Part shown: positions 7,326-15,852 of the stretch, in pieces | Layout of the letters: each line of letters opens with the position of its first letter | Position numbering within the stretch: position 1 is the stretch's first letter | Assembly: GCF_030696665.1 (NCBI RefSeq) | Contig: NZ_JAUYRV010000041.1 | Span: forward strand, 1 to 64,000 | Direction: 5' to 3' | Source: Novosphingobium sp. | Lineage (GTDB): Bacteria > Pseudomonadota > Alphaproteobacteria > Sphingomonadales > Sphingomonadaceae | Length of the DNA: 64,000 nt | Notes under the pieces: generated by a model | What the model was told of the DNA's origin: nothing | Databases searched by the model: none | Seen by the model: only the letters and a program-made list of their open reading frames with translations | Position numbers and translations under genes: made by a program

Positions 7326-7462
7326 TCAGCCGAAGCATTGGCGCGCTGTTTCCACCGTCAGGCGGATCGTGGTGACCACGCCTTCCACATTTTCGCGCAC
7401 GTCGGTGTTGCTGAAGCGCAGCACTTTGTAGCCAGTCGGCCGTGAAGAACGCGATTTGTGAT
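7326..7462 (-). pseudogene. C-terminal fragment of a DUF559 endonuclease-like gene
   Basis: On the minus strand the frame reads GYKVLRFSNTDVRENVEGV and continues to a stop at 7326-7328. This matches the last strand and helix of DUF559 proteins, which resemble very-short-patch-repair and restriction endonucleases. Everything upstream is cut off where the IS5-family element begins at about 7463, so the catalytic part is missing. The frame just before GYKVL is not convincing, so more than one disruption may be present. Confidence 0.6.
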
Positions 7463-8884
7463 CTGGGCTGGGATGAGTTGGACCGGTGAGCTGCCCTTGG
7501 GTCATCAGGCTTGGACGATTTCACGGTGCGCAGCCGGAAGGCATGCCGTGAGCAGGACGCGCAAAAGCGCGTTCAGCCATGCGACGAGCAGCCTCAGGTT
7601 ATGTCCGGCGGCAACCAGGATGGCGTTGATGGCATCACCAGTGGCGCCGGCCAGGTGATTTCGTTCGAGCAAGCCATCAGATTTGGTGTGGCCGATAATC
7701 GGCTCGATGGCATTGCGTCGCCGCAGCTCGCGCTTGATCGTAGGTGAGGCGATACCGCGGGTGTGGGCGATGTAGATCTTGGCCTTTCCGCCGTGCTTGT
7801 GCCCCTTGTAGCCCCGGTCGACATAGGCCCGCTCGACGGTGACACCGGTCAGGCGCTCGACCTGCTCGATCTGCCCGGAGAGCGTGTGGCCGTCATAGGG
7901 GTTGCCAGGCAGCGCTTGCATGCCGACGATGAACTGGCCGCCTGCGGTCCGCGCGTTGGTGACCGCAATGGAGGTCTTTACCCCGAACTCGTATCGCGTT
8001 CTCGCCTTGCCCTTGGCGATGCATTCCACCTCGGGCGCGTGCAGCGCGTAGAGCTTGTCGGTGCTGTCCGCCTTCTGAGTCAGGATCTTTGCCACCCGCT
8101 CGCGCGCCACGGCAAAGGCAGCCTCGAGTTCTTCATTGCCGGCAATCTTGCGCCCGATGTCGCGATCAAGCCTACCAAGCCAGGTGCGCAGTTTCCGAAC
8201 CCAGCGCATCGCCTGTTTGTGTCCACGACCGTGGATCAGCCGCGAGATATCACGCCGGGCCTGGCGTCCAACGCGCAGGAATGACTGCCGCAACTTGAGC
8301 CCGTGCTTCCTGGCCAAACGGTTCAGCCACTCGATGCCACGCATCAGCAGATGACTGTCGGTGGGATGGGCAACCGCCTTGGTCTGGACCGTCGTATCCA
8401 CCGTCACCCGCTCGCAAGCCTGCGGCGGCATCGCCCGTGTTTCCATTGCAATCCGCAGCGTCTCGGCCAGCAAAAGCTCAAGCTTGTCAGCACCGATCCG
8501 CCCGCGCCAGCGGGTCATCGACGAGCGATCAAGCGGCAATTTGTGGCGGAAGTACTGCTCGCCGCAGAAATACTGGAAATACGGGTTCTCAACCCAGCGG
8601 GCACAGACTGCCTCGTCTGACAGACCCTCCATGTGCTTGAGCAGGTGCAGGCCCGCCATCAGCCGGGTCGACAGGCCAGGACGGCCCTTCTCATGATAGA
8701 ACCGACCAAACGCTTCATCGAACCTTGACCAGTCGATCAGCCGAGCCAGCTTCACCAGAGCGTGCCCCATATCGATCATGTTGTCGAGCTGGCTGCGGAA
8801 CAACTCGTCACTGCGCGGCGCTGGCTTCTTCGGCGGCATCGGCAAACCTCATCGTGTCGACCAGCGCACTGAATCACAGCCCAG
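7463..8884 (-). mobile_element. IS5-family insertion sequence
   Basis: Boundaries come from imperfect terminal inverted repeats: CTGGGCTGGGAT at 7463-7474 and the complement of CTGGGCTGTGAT ending at 8884. The element is about 1.42 kb with one transposase gene filling most of it. TTTG follows the right end (8885-8888), and TTTG also occurs at 7455-7458, four bases outside the left repeat, so a target duplication is possible but not proven. Exact ends are uncertain by a few bases. Confidence 0.7.
7505..8845 (-). CDS. IS5-family transposase
   Basis: DDE transposase of the IS5 family, 446 residues and apparently full length. It has the N-terminal helical domain with GRPGLSTRLMAGLHLLKHM and WVENPYFQYFCGE, the first catalytic Asp in VTVDTTVQTKAV (about 167), a second in AYVDRGYKGHK (about 340), and the C-terminal Glu region with RRRNAIEPIIGHTK and DGLLERNHLAG. 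No internal stop or frameshift is visible, so the element may be mobile. It lies in the accessory island next to the anti-phage gene and truncates a DUF559 gene. GC content is close to that of the host genome. Confidence 0.92.
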   Translation of the reverse strand: MPMPPKKPAPRSDELFRSQLDNMIDMGHALVKLARLIDWSRFDEAFGRFYHEKGRPGLSTRLMAGLHLLKHMEGLSDEAVCARWVENPYFQYFCGEQYFRHKLPLDRSSMTRWRGRIGADKLELLLAETLRIAMETRAMPPQACERVTVDTTVQTKAVAHPTDSHLLMRGIEWLNRLARKHGLKLRQSFLRVGRQARRDISRLIHGRGHKQAMRWVRKLRTWLGRLDRDIGRKIAGNEELEAAFAVARERVAKILTQKADSTDKLYALHAPEVECIAKGKARTRYEFGVKTSIAVTNARTAGGQFIVGMQALPGNPYDGHTLSGQIEQVERLTGVTVERAYVDRGYKGHKHGGKAKIYIAHTRGIASPTIKRELRRRNAIEPIIGHTKSDGLLERNHLAGATGDAINAILVAAGHNLRLLVAWLNALLRVLLTACLPAAHREIVQA

Positions 8885-9137
8885 TTTGCTGAGGAAGCCC
8901 CTACGTGCGCGGGCGTGCAAAATCGCAAGCTTTTTCCCCGAATTCGCTCGAAACCTTGCAAATACGATTACTTCAAATCCGCCAAAACCCACGCATTCCT
9001 GCCGGCTTCAGCGTTCTTCACGGGTGACCAGATACGGTAATTATGTCCAGAGTGGGCTTACTGACAGCACGAACTGAATGCTGTTAACAAACGGGGCCGC
9101 GCCCAAAGTATTGAAAACCCGGACCTTTGCAAATTCC

Positions 9138-10265
9138 CTAAACGCGCATCGGCATCAGGACATAGAGCGCCGGGCTCTTGTCATCCTTGCGGATCAGCGT
9201 CGGAGCCCCGGCATCGGCAAGATGCAGTTCCACCGTGTCACCATCGATCTGGCTGAGAATGTCCTTGAGGTAATTGGCGTTGAAGCCGATTTCGAACCCG
9301 GCAGCGCTGTAACTTGCGGCCAGTTCTTCTGCCGCAGTACCGTTGTCCGGGCTGGTCACCGAAAGCGTCACGCGATCATTGTCGAGCGCCATCTTGACCG
9401 CGCGAGTCTTTTCGGTGGCAATCGTGGCCACGCGGTCCACACCTTCGAAGAAGGAGCGCGGATCGAGCTTCAGCAGTTTGTCATTGCCGGTAGGAATAAC
9501 GCGGCTGTAATCGGGGAACGTGCCGTCGATCAGCTTGCTGGTCAACACAACGCCGTTCTCACCGCCCAAGGTGAAGCGCACCTTGCTGGCCGAAAGATCG
9601 ACAAGCACCGCAGTATCCAGCACTTCTTCGAGCAACTTGCGCAGTTCACCCACACATTTGCGCGGTACGATCACATCGGGCATGCCCTCTGCGCCTTCGG
9701 GGCGGGCGATGGTGAAGCGGGCAAGACGGTGGCCATCGGTGGCAGCGGCCTTGAGCACCGGCGTCGCTTCGTCTGATACATGCAGGAAGATGCCGTTAAG
9801 GTAATAGCGGGTCTCTTCGGTGGAGATCGCAAAGCGCGTGCGGTCAATCAGTTCGGCCAACGTGCGCGCGGGCACTTCGAAGCTGGTGGGTAAATCCCCT
9901 TCGACGATCACCGGGAAATCGTCACGCGGCAGGGTGGGCAACTGGAAACGGCTGCGCCCAGCCTTCACGACCATGCGATTGTCAGTCGTTTCAAGGCTGA
10001 CCTGCGAACCATCAGGCAACTTGCGCGCAATGTCGAACAGGAGGTGCGCCGAAACAGTAATCGCACCTGCACCTTCGACCGAAACCGCAGCCATTGATTC
10101 AATGACCTGCAGATCAAGGTCGGTCGCCATCAGGCGGACCCGGTTATCGGAAGACGCCTCAATCAGCACGTTCGACAGAATCGGAATCGTGTTGCGGCGT
10201 TCGACCACCGACTGGACGTGGGACAGGCAGCGCAGCAGTGTTGCGCGTTCAATCGTCGCCTTCAT
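9138..10265 (-). CDS. dnaN: DNA polymerase III beta subunit (sliding clamp)
   Basis: Ring-shaped processivity clamp that tethers DNA polymerase III to DNA. The 375-residue protein has the three repeated clamp domains: the N-terminus MKATIERATLLRCLSHVQSV followed by RRNTIPILSNVLIEA, the middle RYYLNGIFLHV segment and the C-terminal GFNANYLKDIL and LYVLMPMRV ending. Length is normal. It stands alone here, without dnaA or recF beside it. The left neighbour is the accessory island, with about 250 featureless bases after the IS. Confidence 0.97.
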   Translation of the reverse strand: MKATIERATLLRCLSHVQSVVERRNTIPILSNVLIEASSDNRVRLMATDLDLQVIESMAAVSVEGAGAITVSAHLLFDIARKLPDGSQVSLETTDNRMVVKAGRSRFQLPTLPRDDFPVIVEGDLPTSFEVPARTLAELIDRTRFAISTEETRYYLNGIFLHVSDEATPVLKAAATDGHRLARFTIARPEGAEGMPDVIVPRKCVGELRKLLEEVLDTAVLVDLSASKVRFTLGGENGVVLTSKLIDGTFPDYSRVIPTGNDKLLKLDPRSFFEGVDRVATIATEKTRAVKMALDNDRVTLSVTSPDNGTAAEELAASYSAAGFEIGFNANYLKDILSQIDGDTVELHLADAGAPTLIRKDDKSPALYVLMPMRV

Positions 10266-10469
10266 TCTCGTCTCGATCCCCCCGGGACAGCGGGCGTTTG
10301 CCCAGCCCCCGTGAATTTGGCTGAACCGGGGAATCGCATCCCCGGCACTTCGTTCGGACCACCTGTCTTAACGCAGGGACCGGACTCGGCAAGCGCCGCT
10401 CCCACCGATGCGGCCTAAGTTGGGGATAAAACCGGCGGATTCAGCCTTTCAGCCCGTGAAGACAGCCCA

Positions 10470-11246
10470 TTACGACATCATGGCCATGCCGCCATTGACG
10501 TGCAGCGTCTGCCCGGTGACGTAGCCCGCCTCCTTCGAAGCGAGATAGGCCACCGCCGCGCCGATGTCGGATCCTTCACCCATGCGGCCCATCGGGATGC
10601 GCGCGTTCAGCGCGTCCTTCTGCGCATCGGGTAGAACATCGGTCATCGCAGTGCGGATGAAGCCGGGGGCTACGCAATTGACCGTGACGCCGCGCGTGGC
10701 CAGTTCTTGCCCCAGCGACTTCGACATGCCGACAAGGCCGGCCTTTGCAGCGGCATAATTGATTTGTCCCGGATTGCCGGTTGCGCCGACCACACTGGTG
10801 ACGCTGACGATACGCCCGAACCGCGCCTTCATCATCGGCTTGGTCGCAGCGCGCATCAGACGGAACGCGGCTTCAAGGTTCACCCGGATCACCGCGTCCC
10901 ACTCATCATCCTTCATCCGCATGGCGAGGTTATCGCGCGTGATCCCGGCGTTGTTCACAAGGATATCGAGCTTGCCCAGCGTATCCATCGCGGCGGGCAC
11001 AAGATGCTCAACCTGCTCGGTGTTCGAAAGGTCGCACGTGATCTCGACATGATCCCCATTATCTCTAGCGCCGTACGTGTCGTTCAGTTCCTCGCGAAAG
11101 CTGCGCAGCTTGGCCGGATTGGTGCCCGAAAGCGCCAGCCGCGCGCCCTGTTGTGCCAGCGCATGGCAGATGGCCGAACCGATGCCGCCAGCAGCGCCAG
11201 TAACAAGGGCAGTCATGCCGGTGAGGTCGAAAAGACGGTTTTCCAT
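10470..11246 (-). CDS. fabG: 3-oxoacyl-[acyl-carrier-protein] reductase
   Basis: NADPH-dependent ketoreductase of type II fatty acid synthesis. The 258-residue short-chain dehydrogenase shows the cofactor motif TGAAGGIGSA near residue 17, NNAG near 98, the catalytic Ser (VTSVVGATGNPGQ) and the YAAAK motif with Tyr and Lys around 165. The C-terminus ends in a glycine- and methionine-rich stretch (HVNGGMAMMS) that is typical of true FabG. It starts four bases after the fabD stop on the same strand, so the two are one operon supplying malonyl-ACP and reducing the condensed product. Confidence 0.96.
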   Translation of the reverse strand: MENRLFDLTGMTALVTGAAGGIGSAICHALAQQGARLALSGTNPAKLRSFREELNDTYGARDNGDHVEITCDLSNTEQVEHLVPAAMDTLGKLDILVNNAGITRDNLAMRMKDDEWDAVIRVNLEAAFRLMRAATKPMMKARFGRIVSVTSVVGATGNPGQINYAAAKAGLVGMSKSLGQELATRGVTVNCVAPGFIRTAMTDVLPDAQKDALNARIPMGRMGEGSDIGAAVAYLASKEAGYVTGQTLHVNGGMAMMS

Positions 11247-11250
11247 CGGG

Positions 11251-12186
11251 TCAAAGCTCCTTCAGAATGGCTTCGATATCGGCCATGCCGATGACGCTGG
11301 TCACGGAAACATCGGTGGCAGAGCGGGTAATCATGGGGGCAAGGACTTTGCCGCCAAGCTCGACGAAGCGTTCGACGCCTGCTTCCTTCATGGCAGCAGC
11401 GCTCTCGCGCCAACGGACCCGGCCCGTAACCTGCTCCACCAGTAGGCGCTTTACTTCAGCAGGATCGGTGACAACTGAGGCGGTCACGTTGGCAAAGAGC
11501 GCCACGCGCAAGGGGCCGGGCGGAGTCTTCTCAAACGCTTCGGCCATCGCATCGGCAGCAGGCTGCATCAGCGGGCAATGGAACGGTGCGGAGACAGGCA
11601 AGAGAATGCCGCGCTTGATCCCGTGATCCTTGACCATCGCCACCGCGCGCTCAATCGCCGCCTTGTGGCCCGAGAGCACAACCTGCGTGGGGTCATTGTC
11701 GTTTGCGACGGTGCAAACTTCGCCCTCTGCAGCGGCATCGGCAAGTGCAGTTGCTTTTTCGATGTCCGCCCCGAGCAACGCGCACATGGCGCCAATGCCC
11801 ACCGGCACGGCAGCCTGCATGGCCTGGCCACGCAGCTTCAGCAGGCGCGCTGTATCGGCAAGGCTAAACGCGCCCGCCGCACATAGCGCGGTATATTCGC
11901 CAAGGCTGTGCCCGGCGACAAAGTCCGCCTTTTCGGCCAGCGTAAAGCCGCCTTCGCGCTCAAGCACGCGCAGCACGGCGATGGCGTTGGCCATAATCGC
12001 GGGCTGGGCATTTTCGGTAAGCGTCAGAACGTCTTCCGGGCCTTCCTTCATGATCTGGAAGAGCTTCTGGCCCAGTGCCTCGTCCACTTCCTCGAACACT
12101 TCGCGCGCAGCAGCGCTGGCTTCGGCAAGTTCGAGGCCCATGCCAACCTTCTGGCTGCCCTGCCCCGGAAAAACGAAAGCTCGCAT
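11251..12186 (-). CDS. fabD: Malonyl-CoA:ACP transacylase
   Basis: Moves the malonyl group from CoA to acyl carrier protein at the start of fatty acid elongation. The 311-residue protein begins MRAFVFPGQGSQ, the family signature. It has the nucleophilic Ser94 in GHSLGEY and the catalytic His in SAPFHCPL, plus the QPAIM segment near 61. I start at the methionine at 12186 because the family starts exactly there; an upstream ATG at 12213 adds nine non-conserved residues. It is the first gene of the fabD-fabG pair. Confidence 0.96.
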   Translation of the reverse strand: MRAFVFPGQGSQKVGMGLELAEASAAAREVFEEVDEALGQKLFQIMKEGPEDVLTLTENAQPAIMANAIAVLRVLEREGGFTLAEKADFVAGHSLGEYTALCAAGAFSLADTARLLKLRGQAMQAAVPVGIGAMCALLGADIEKATALADAAAEGEVCTVANDNDPTQVVLSGHKAAIERAVAMVKDHGIKRGILLPVSAPFHCPLMQPAADAMAEAFEKTPPGPLRVALFANVTASVVTDPAEVKRLLVEQVTGRVRWRESAAAMKEAGVERFVELGGKVLAPMITRSATDVSVTSVIGMADIEAILKEL

Positions 12187-12246
12187 CTCACTCTCCTGCT
12201 GTGCGGGCGTCATAGACGGTGGCGCGCCCTATTCCGGTGGTGGCGT

Positions 12247-13068
12247 TCAGGCAAGACCGAACGGCACGATCCTGTTGTCAACGTCGTGGCCAATGCCAGC
12301 CGCGCCAAGATATGCGATACCGGTCTGCGCACACCAGTGGCGCATCATGGTCACTGCCTCGCACCCGAACGGACGGTCATTTTCCGGGACATCACTCACT
12401 CTGCCCAACCTAAGCCCCGCAATGCCGACTGAGGCCAGGTTGTTGGTAACGTGGAACAACAGGCGGTCGACGGCATAGTGATACTCGGCCACTTCCTCGA
12501 TCATCACCACATGCCCGGCAAGATCGGGCATCAGCGGCGTCCCGCACAGCATGGCGAGAGTCATCAGGTTTAAAGCCACTGCCGGCGTGCCCTCAACCAG
12601 CGAAGGCTCAAGCCCCTCACGCGAACCGGCCAGCCACCCCAGCGTGCGCAGCACGGCAGCTTCACCGCCCGCGCGGCGAATATCGGTCGGCATGGGCGCG
12701 TGCACCTGTTGCCCGATGCGCGCACGATAAAGCGCAGCAAGCAGTGTGCCGGCGTCGGAATAACCGAGATACTGTTTGTCGTAGGCCACCGGCGAAAGCA
12801 GCCGGATTGCATCCATCGCAATCCGGTTTGCGCCATAGCCGCCGCGCACGAACCACACCGCGTCAAAAGCAGGATCGTTGGCACATTCCACAAAAGCGGA
12901 AAGGCGCAGGGCATCAGGCCCAGCAAAATGGCCCTCGCTGGCAAAACACTGATCGTGAAAATAGAGGTCCAGCTGCGGGTATTCCGCTTGGGTCAACGCC
13001 GTAACGCGCGCTGCATCTTCGCGCGTAAAGGGCGTGGAAGGGGCACAGATGGCGATGCGTCTGGTCAC
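12247..13068 (-). CDS. ldcA: LD-carboxypeptidase (murein tetrapeptide carboxypeptidase, S66)
   Basis: Serine peptidase of family S66 that removes the terminal D-alanine from muropeptide tetrapeptides during wall recycling in the cytoplasm. The 273-residue protein has the expected Ser-Glu-His set: Ser104 in YLGYSDAG, a glutamate in MIEEVAEYHYAVDR (about 191-195), and His261 in AGIGHDVDN near the end, with FVRGGYGANRI at 73-83. There is no signal peptide, which fits a cytosolic role. It is divergent from, and 86 bases away from, an Mpl-type ligase that uses tripeptide, so both belong to one recycling route. The substrate is inferred from family and context. Confidence 0.88.
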   Translation of the reverse strand: MTRRIAICAPSTPFTREDAARVTALTQAEYPQLDLYFHDQCFASEGHFAGPDALRLSAFVECANDPAFDAVWFVRGGYGANRIAMDAIRLLSPVAYDKQYLGYSDAGTLLAALYRARIGQQVHAPMPTDIRRAGGEAAVLRTLGWLAGSREGLEPSLVEGTPAVALNLMTLAMLCGTPLMPDLAGHVVMIEEVAEYHYAVDRLLFHVTNNLASVGIAGLRLGRVSDVPENDRPFGCEAVTMMRHWCAQTGIAYLGAAGIGHDVDNRIVPFGLA

Positions 13069-13154
13069 GCCCCTTCCCTAGCCCGTTTCGCCCATCGGGT
13101 GAAAGCGGCAATCCGAAGGTTGTCACCGGCGGCGCGGGCGCATACCGGAAGGGG

Positions 13155-14597
13155 ATGACCGACGACAAGCCTCTCGCCCCCGCTGCCCTCACCCCCGCCA
13201 ATCTTGCCAGCCGCGAATGGTTCTTTTGCGGCATCGGCGGATCGGGGATGCTGCCGCTGGCGCTGATCCTGCGCGGCATGGGCGCAAGTGTCGCCGGATC
13301 TGACCGCAGCCGCGATCAGGGGCGCACGCCGGAAAAGTTTGCATGGCTGGAAAGCCTTGGCTTCAAGATGTTTGCGCAGGATGGTTCAGGGATCACGTCT
13401 GCCCGACAAGTGCTGGTTGCCTCTGCCGCAGTGGAAGATACCGTGCCGGAAATGGTGCGCGCAAAGGCGCTGGGCTGCACGCGGATGAGCCGAGCCGAAC
13501 TGCTCTCGGCCCTGTTCAATGCAGCGCCACAGGGCGTTGCGGTGGGCGGCACCAGCGGGAAATCCACCGTCACCGGCATGATCGGCTGGATCATGACCGA
13601 GGCAGGACGCGACCCCACGATCATGAACGGCGCGGTGATGAAAAACTTCGTTGCCGAAGACGCACCGTTTGCTTCGGCACGCGTGGGCAGCGGCGAGGTG
13701 TTCGTTTCCGAGGTTGACGAAAGCGACGGCTCCATCGCGCTCTACAACCCCGCCGTGGCCGTGCTCAACAACGTCAGCTTGGATCACAAGAGCCTTGAGG
13801 AACTGCGCGATCTGTTTGGCAATTTCCTCGCCCGCGCCGGAACGGCGGTGGTCAACGCCGATGATGCCGAGAGCATGGGGCTGATCGACAGGACGAAGAG
13901 CGCGTTGACCTTCGGCTTTGGCGCAAAAGCACAGATTTCGGTTGAGGAAGGCTCCATCACCGAAGGCCCCACTTCAATATCCGCACACGTGATCGACCGG
14001 CGAAGCGGCGCGGTCTACCCGCTGGGCCTCGGCGTCCCGGGGCGACACAACCTTGCCAATGCCCTGGCTGCGCTTGCCGCAGCAGCAGCGGCAGGCGTGG
14101 CGCTGGACGACGCGGTGCGCCACCTTGGCGGCTTTGCGGGTCTTGCGCGCCGCTTCGACGTTGTCGGCACATCGGCATCAGGCGTTACTGTGATCGACGA
14201 TTTCGGCCACAACCCCGAAAAAGTCGCGGCGACGCTGGCGACCCTCAAGGCCCATCCCGGCCGCGTTATCGCATTCTTCCAGCCGCATGGTTATGGTCCG
14301 CTGCGCCAGATGGGGCATGAACTGGCCGAAGTCATGGCAACGCGGCTCGACGCCAATGACGTGACGATTCTGTGCGATCCGGTCTATTTCGGTGGCACGG
14401 TTGATCGCTCGGTCGGCTCTGAACGCATCGTCAGCCTAATCCGCAAGCATGGCGGCAACGCCGAGTACATTCCCGAACGCGCCGTCTGCGCGGACCGCAT
14501 CGTCGAGATGTCCCGCCCCGGCGACCGGGTAGTGGTGATGGGCGCGCGTGACGACACACTCTCGCTCTTCGCCCGCGAAATCCTGCAGCGTCTGTAA
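13155..14597 (+). CDS. mpl: Mur ligase family protein, likely Mpl (murein peptide ligase)
   Basis: ATP-dependent ligase with MurC/Mpl architecture. Mpl joins recycled tripeptide to UDP-N-acetylmuramic acid. The 480-residue protein has the N-terminal nucleotide-binding GIGGSGM (26-32), the P-loop GGTSGKST (131-138), the acidic SEVDESDGS motif of the central domain, NNVSLDHKSLEEL and IDDFGHNPEKV of the C-terminal domain. MurC is normally inside the dcw cluster, and here the neighbour is LD-carboxypeptidase, which makes the tripeptide Mpl uses, so Mpl is the better call. A terminator hairpin follows. The exact split between Mpl and MurC would need alignment. Confidence 0.82.
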   Translation: MTDDKPLAPAALTPANLASREWFFCGIGGSGMLPLALILRGMGASVAGSDRSRDQGRTPEKFAWLESLGFKMFAQDGSGITSARQVLVASAAVEDTVPEMVRAKALGCTRMSRAELLSALFNAAPQGVAVGGTSGKSTVTGMIGWIMTEAGRDPTIMNGAVMKNFVAEDAPFASARVGSGEVFVSEVDESDGSIALYNPAVAVLNNVSLDHKSLEELRDLFGNFLARAGTAVVNADDAESMGLIDRTKSALTFGFGAKAQISVEEGSITEGPTSISAHVIDRRSGAVYPLGLGVPGRHNLANALAALAAAAAAGVALDDAVRHLGGFAGLARRFDVVGTSASGVTVIDDFGHNPEKVAATLATLKAHPGRVIAFFQPHGYGPLRQMGHELAEVMATRLDANDVTILCDPVYFGGTVDRSVGSERIVSLIRKHGGNAEYIPERAVCADRIVEMSRPGDRVVVMGARDDTLSLFAREILQRL

Positions 14598-14602
14598 AGC
14601 GA

Positions 14603-14636
14603 AAGGCCGGGCCGCGCGCCCCCGCGACCCGGCCTT
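14603..14636 (+). terminator. Terminator hairpin after mpl
   Basis: AAGGCCGGGCCGC (14603-14615) pairs with GCGACCCGGCCTT (14624-14636) with one G-T wobble and an eight-base loop. It is followed by a mixed T/C run. Confidence 0.65.
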
Positions 14637-14692
14637 CCCCCCCGGCCCTTCCTCCGAAGGGGCGACCCGAGGGCGATCGATCCTATCCTTGT

Positions 14693-15223
14693 TCAGAACA
14701 CCTTTTCGAGCATCACAAGATTCGCGTCGCCGTCCATTCCATGTGCGACAAAGCCCCGCTCACGCTCCAATTCGATCGCCGCGTGATTGTCGCGGTCCTC
14801 AATCGAGATCACCCGCTTGAGGCCGCGCCTGCGCGCTTCCTGCGAGATCAGATCGAGCATGGTCCAGCCCACGCCGCGTCCACGAAAATCGCAACGGATC
14901 GACACCGCGATTTCGCCGGTGTCCATCTTTGCATCGCATGCCAGCATGGCCGATGCCACAAGCGCGCCGGTCTGGCGTTCGAACGCCAGGAAGCTTTCGG
15001 TACGCCAATGATCGACATGGATCAGCGGGACGAGCTGGCCGTGGCCGACATGCCGGCTGGCGGCAAGGAAGCGGAAACGCCGGTCTTCCGGGCTGACCTT
15101 GTCGAAAAAATCCTCAAGCAAGGCCTCGTCTTCGGCATATGCAGGCCGCACATCCAGCAGCACCCCGTCACGCGTGGTGAACTGGCGAAGCTGCGCCAGT
15201 TCGGCAAGTGTAGCAGCTGTCAT
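14693..15223 (-). CDS. GNAT family N-acetyltransferase
   Basis: Probable acyl-CoA-dependent N-acetyltransferase of unknown substrate. The 176-residue protein has the GNAT core: FLAFERQTGALVASAML strand pair, then IRCDFRGRGVGWTMLDLIS, where RGRGVG is the acetyl-CoA pyrophosphate loop, and LKRVISIEDRDNHAAIEL followed by ERERGFVAHG as the last strand-helix. I start at the ATG at 15223 because AGGAG sits upstream and the extra N-terminal 48 residues of the longer frame are not domain-like. It is convergent with mpl. The family resembles domains attached to protein acetyltransferases, but no partner is visible. Confidence 0.85.
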   Translation of the reverse strand: MTAATLAELAQLRQFTTRDGVLLDVRPAYAEDEALLEDFFDKVSPEDRRFRFLAASRHVGHGQLVPLIHVDHWRTESFLAFERQTGALVASAMLACDAKMDTGEIAVSIRCDFRGRGVGWTMLDLISQEARRRGLKRVISIEDRDNHAAIELERERGFVAHGMDGDANLVMLEKVF

Positions 15224-15437
15224 CTTAGCGTCTCCTCGGAAGGATGGTGTTCCGACAAGCGTTCTAGCGGCGTTTGCATTGGCCACGTTGATCCAGCGCA
15301 AGTAGCGCAAATGCAAAACAGGCAATGCCAAGTGCGCAAATCGCACCTTTTTCTGTGCGCGCGCCATTAGGCCCCCTGAAACTTTTGCCGGTTAAACCGT
15401 CCTAAGGCTTGTGGTTAACGCAAGTGGAGGATTTGCC

Positions 15438-15806
15438 ATGTGGCTGGATACTGAACGCGATGACTTTGACGCCAAACGCCGCGCCGCGCGTGTGGGAATC
15501 GAGCTTCCTGTCCGCTGCAAACACGGCACCGACCGGTCAACGGTCATCCTTAAAGACCTCAACCAATATGGCGCGCGCATTGAGGGCCTTCAAAAGCTGC
15601 GCATCGATGAGCCGATCAGCCTGATGCTGCCCGGGCTTCAGCCAAAGCTGGCCTTCGTGGTGTGGAGCCGCGACCGCGTTAGCGGACTGGAATTCGAACG
15701 ACCGCTGCATGATGACGTGTTCGACAGCATCGTCAGCGAATTTGCGATCAAGCAATACCGCGAGGCCGCAGCGCCCAAGGCCCATCCAATCCGCCACGCC
15801 GCCTGA
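15438..15806 (+). CDS. PilZ domain protein
   Basis: Single-domain protein of 122 residues with PilZ features: the arginine cluster KRRAARVGIELPVRC (RxxxR-like) near residue 14, then KDLNQYGARIEG where the usual D-x-S-x-x-G reads D-L-N-Q-Y-G, and later VVWSRDRVSGLEFERPL. PilZ domains bind cyclic di-GMP; replacement of the serine by asparagine could weaken binding, so activity is uncertain. The ATG at 15438 has GGAGG upstream, better than a GTG at 15411. A CtrA-like TTAA-N7-TAAG lies just upstream. The window also encodes a GGDEF-EAL protein that could set the ligand level. Confidence 0.82.
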   Translation: MWLDTERDDFDAKRRAARVGIELPVRCKHGTDRSTVILKDLNQYGARIEGLQKLRIDEPISLMLPGLQPKLAFVVWSRDRVSGLEFERPLHDDVFDSIVSEFAIKQYREAAAPKAHPIRHAA

Positions 15807-15852
15807 GCCGACCGCCGTTCCCGGCAAGCGATTCCAGACGCGCGGCAGCCCT

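Noticed and set aside
9078..9776. Long plus-strand frame over the dnaN 3' end
   Set aside because: Antisense to dnaN, which is unambiguous.
13155..14597. murC as name for the Mur ligase
   Set aside because: There is no dcw cluster around it, and the divergent LD-carboxypeptidase points to the recycling ligase Mpl; MurC remains a formal alternative.
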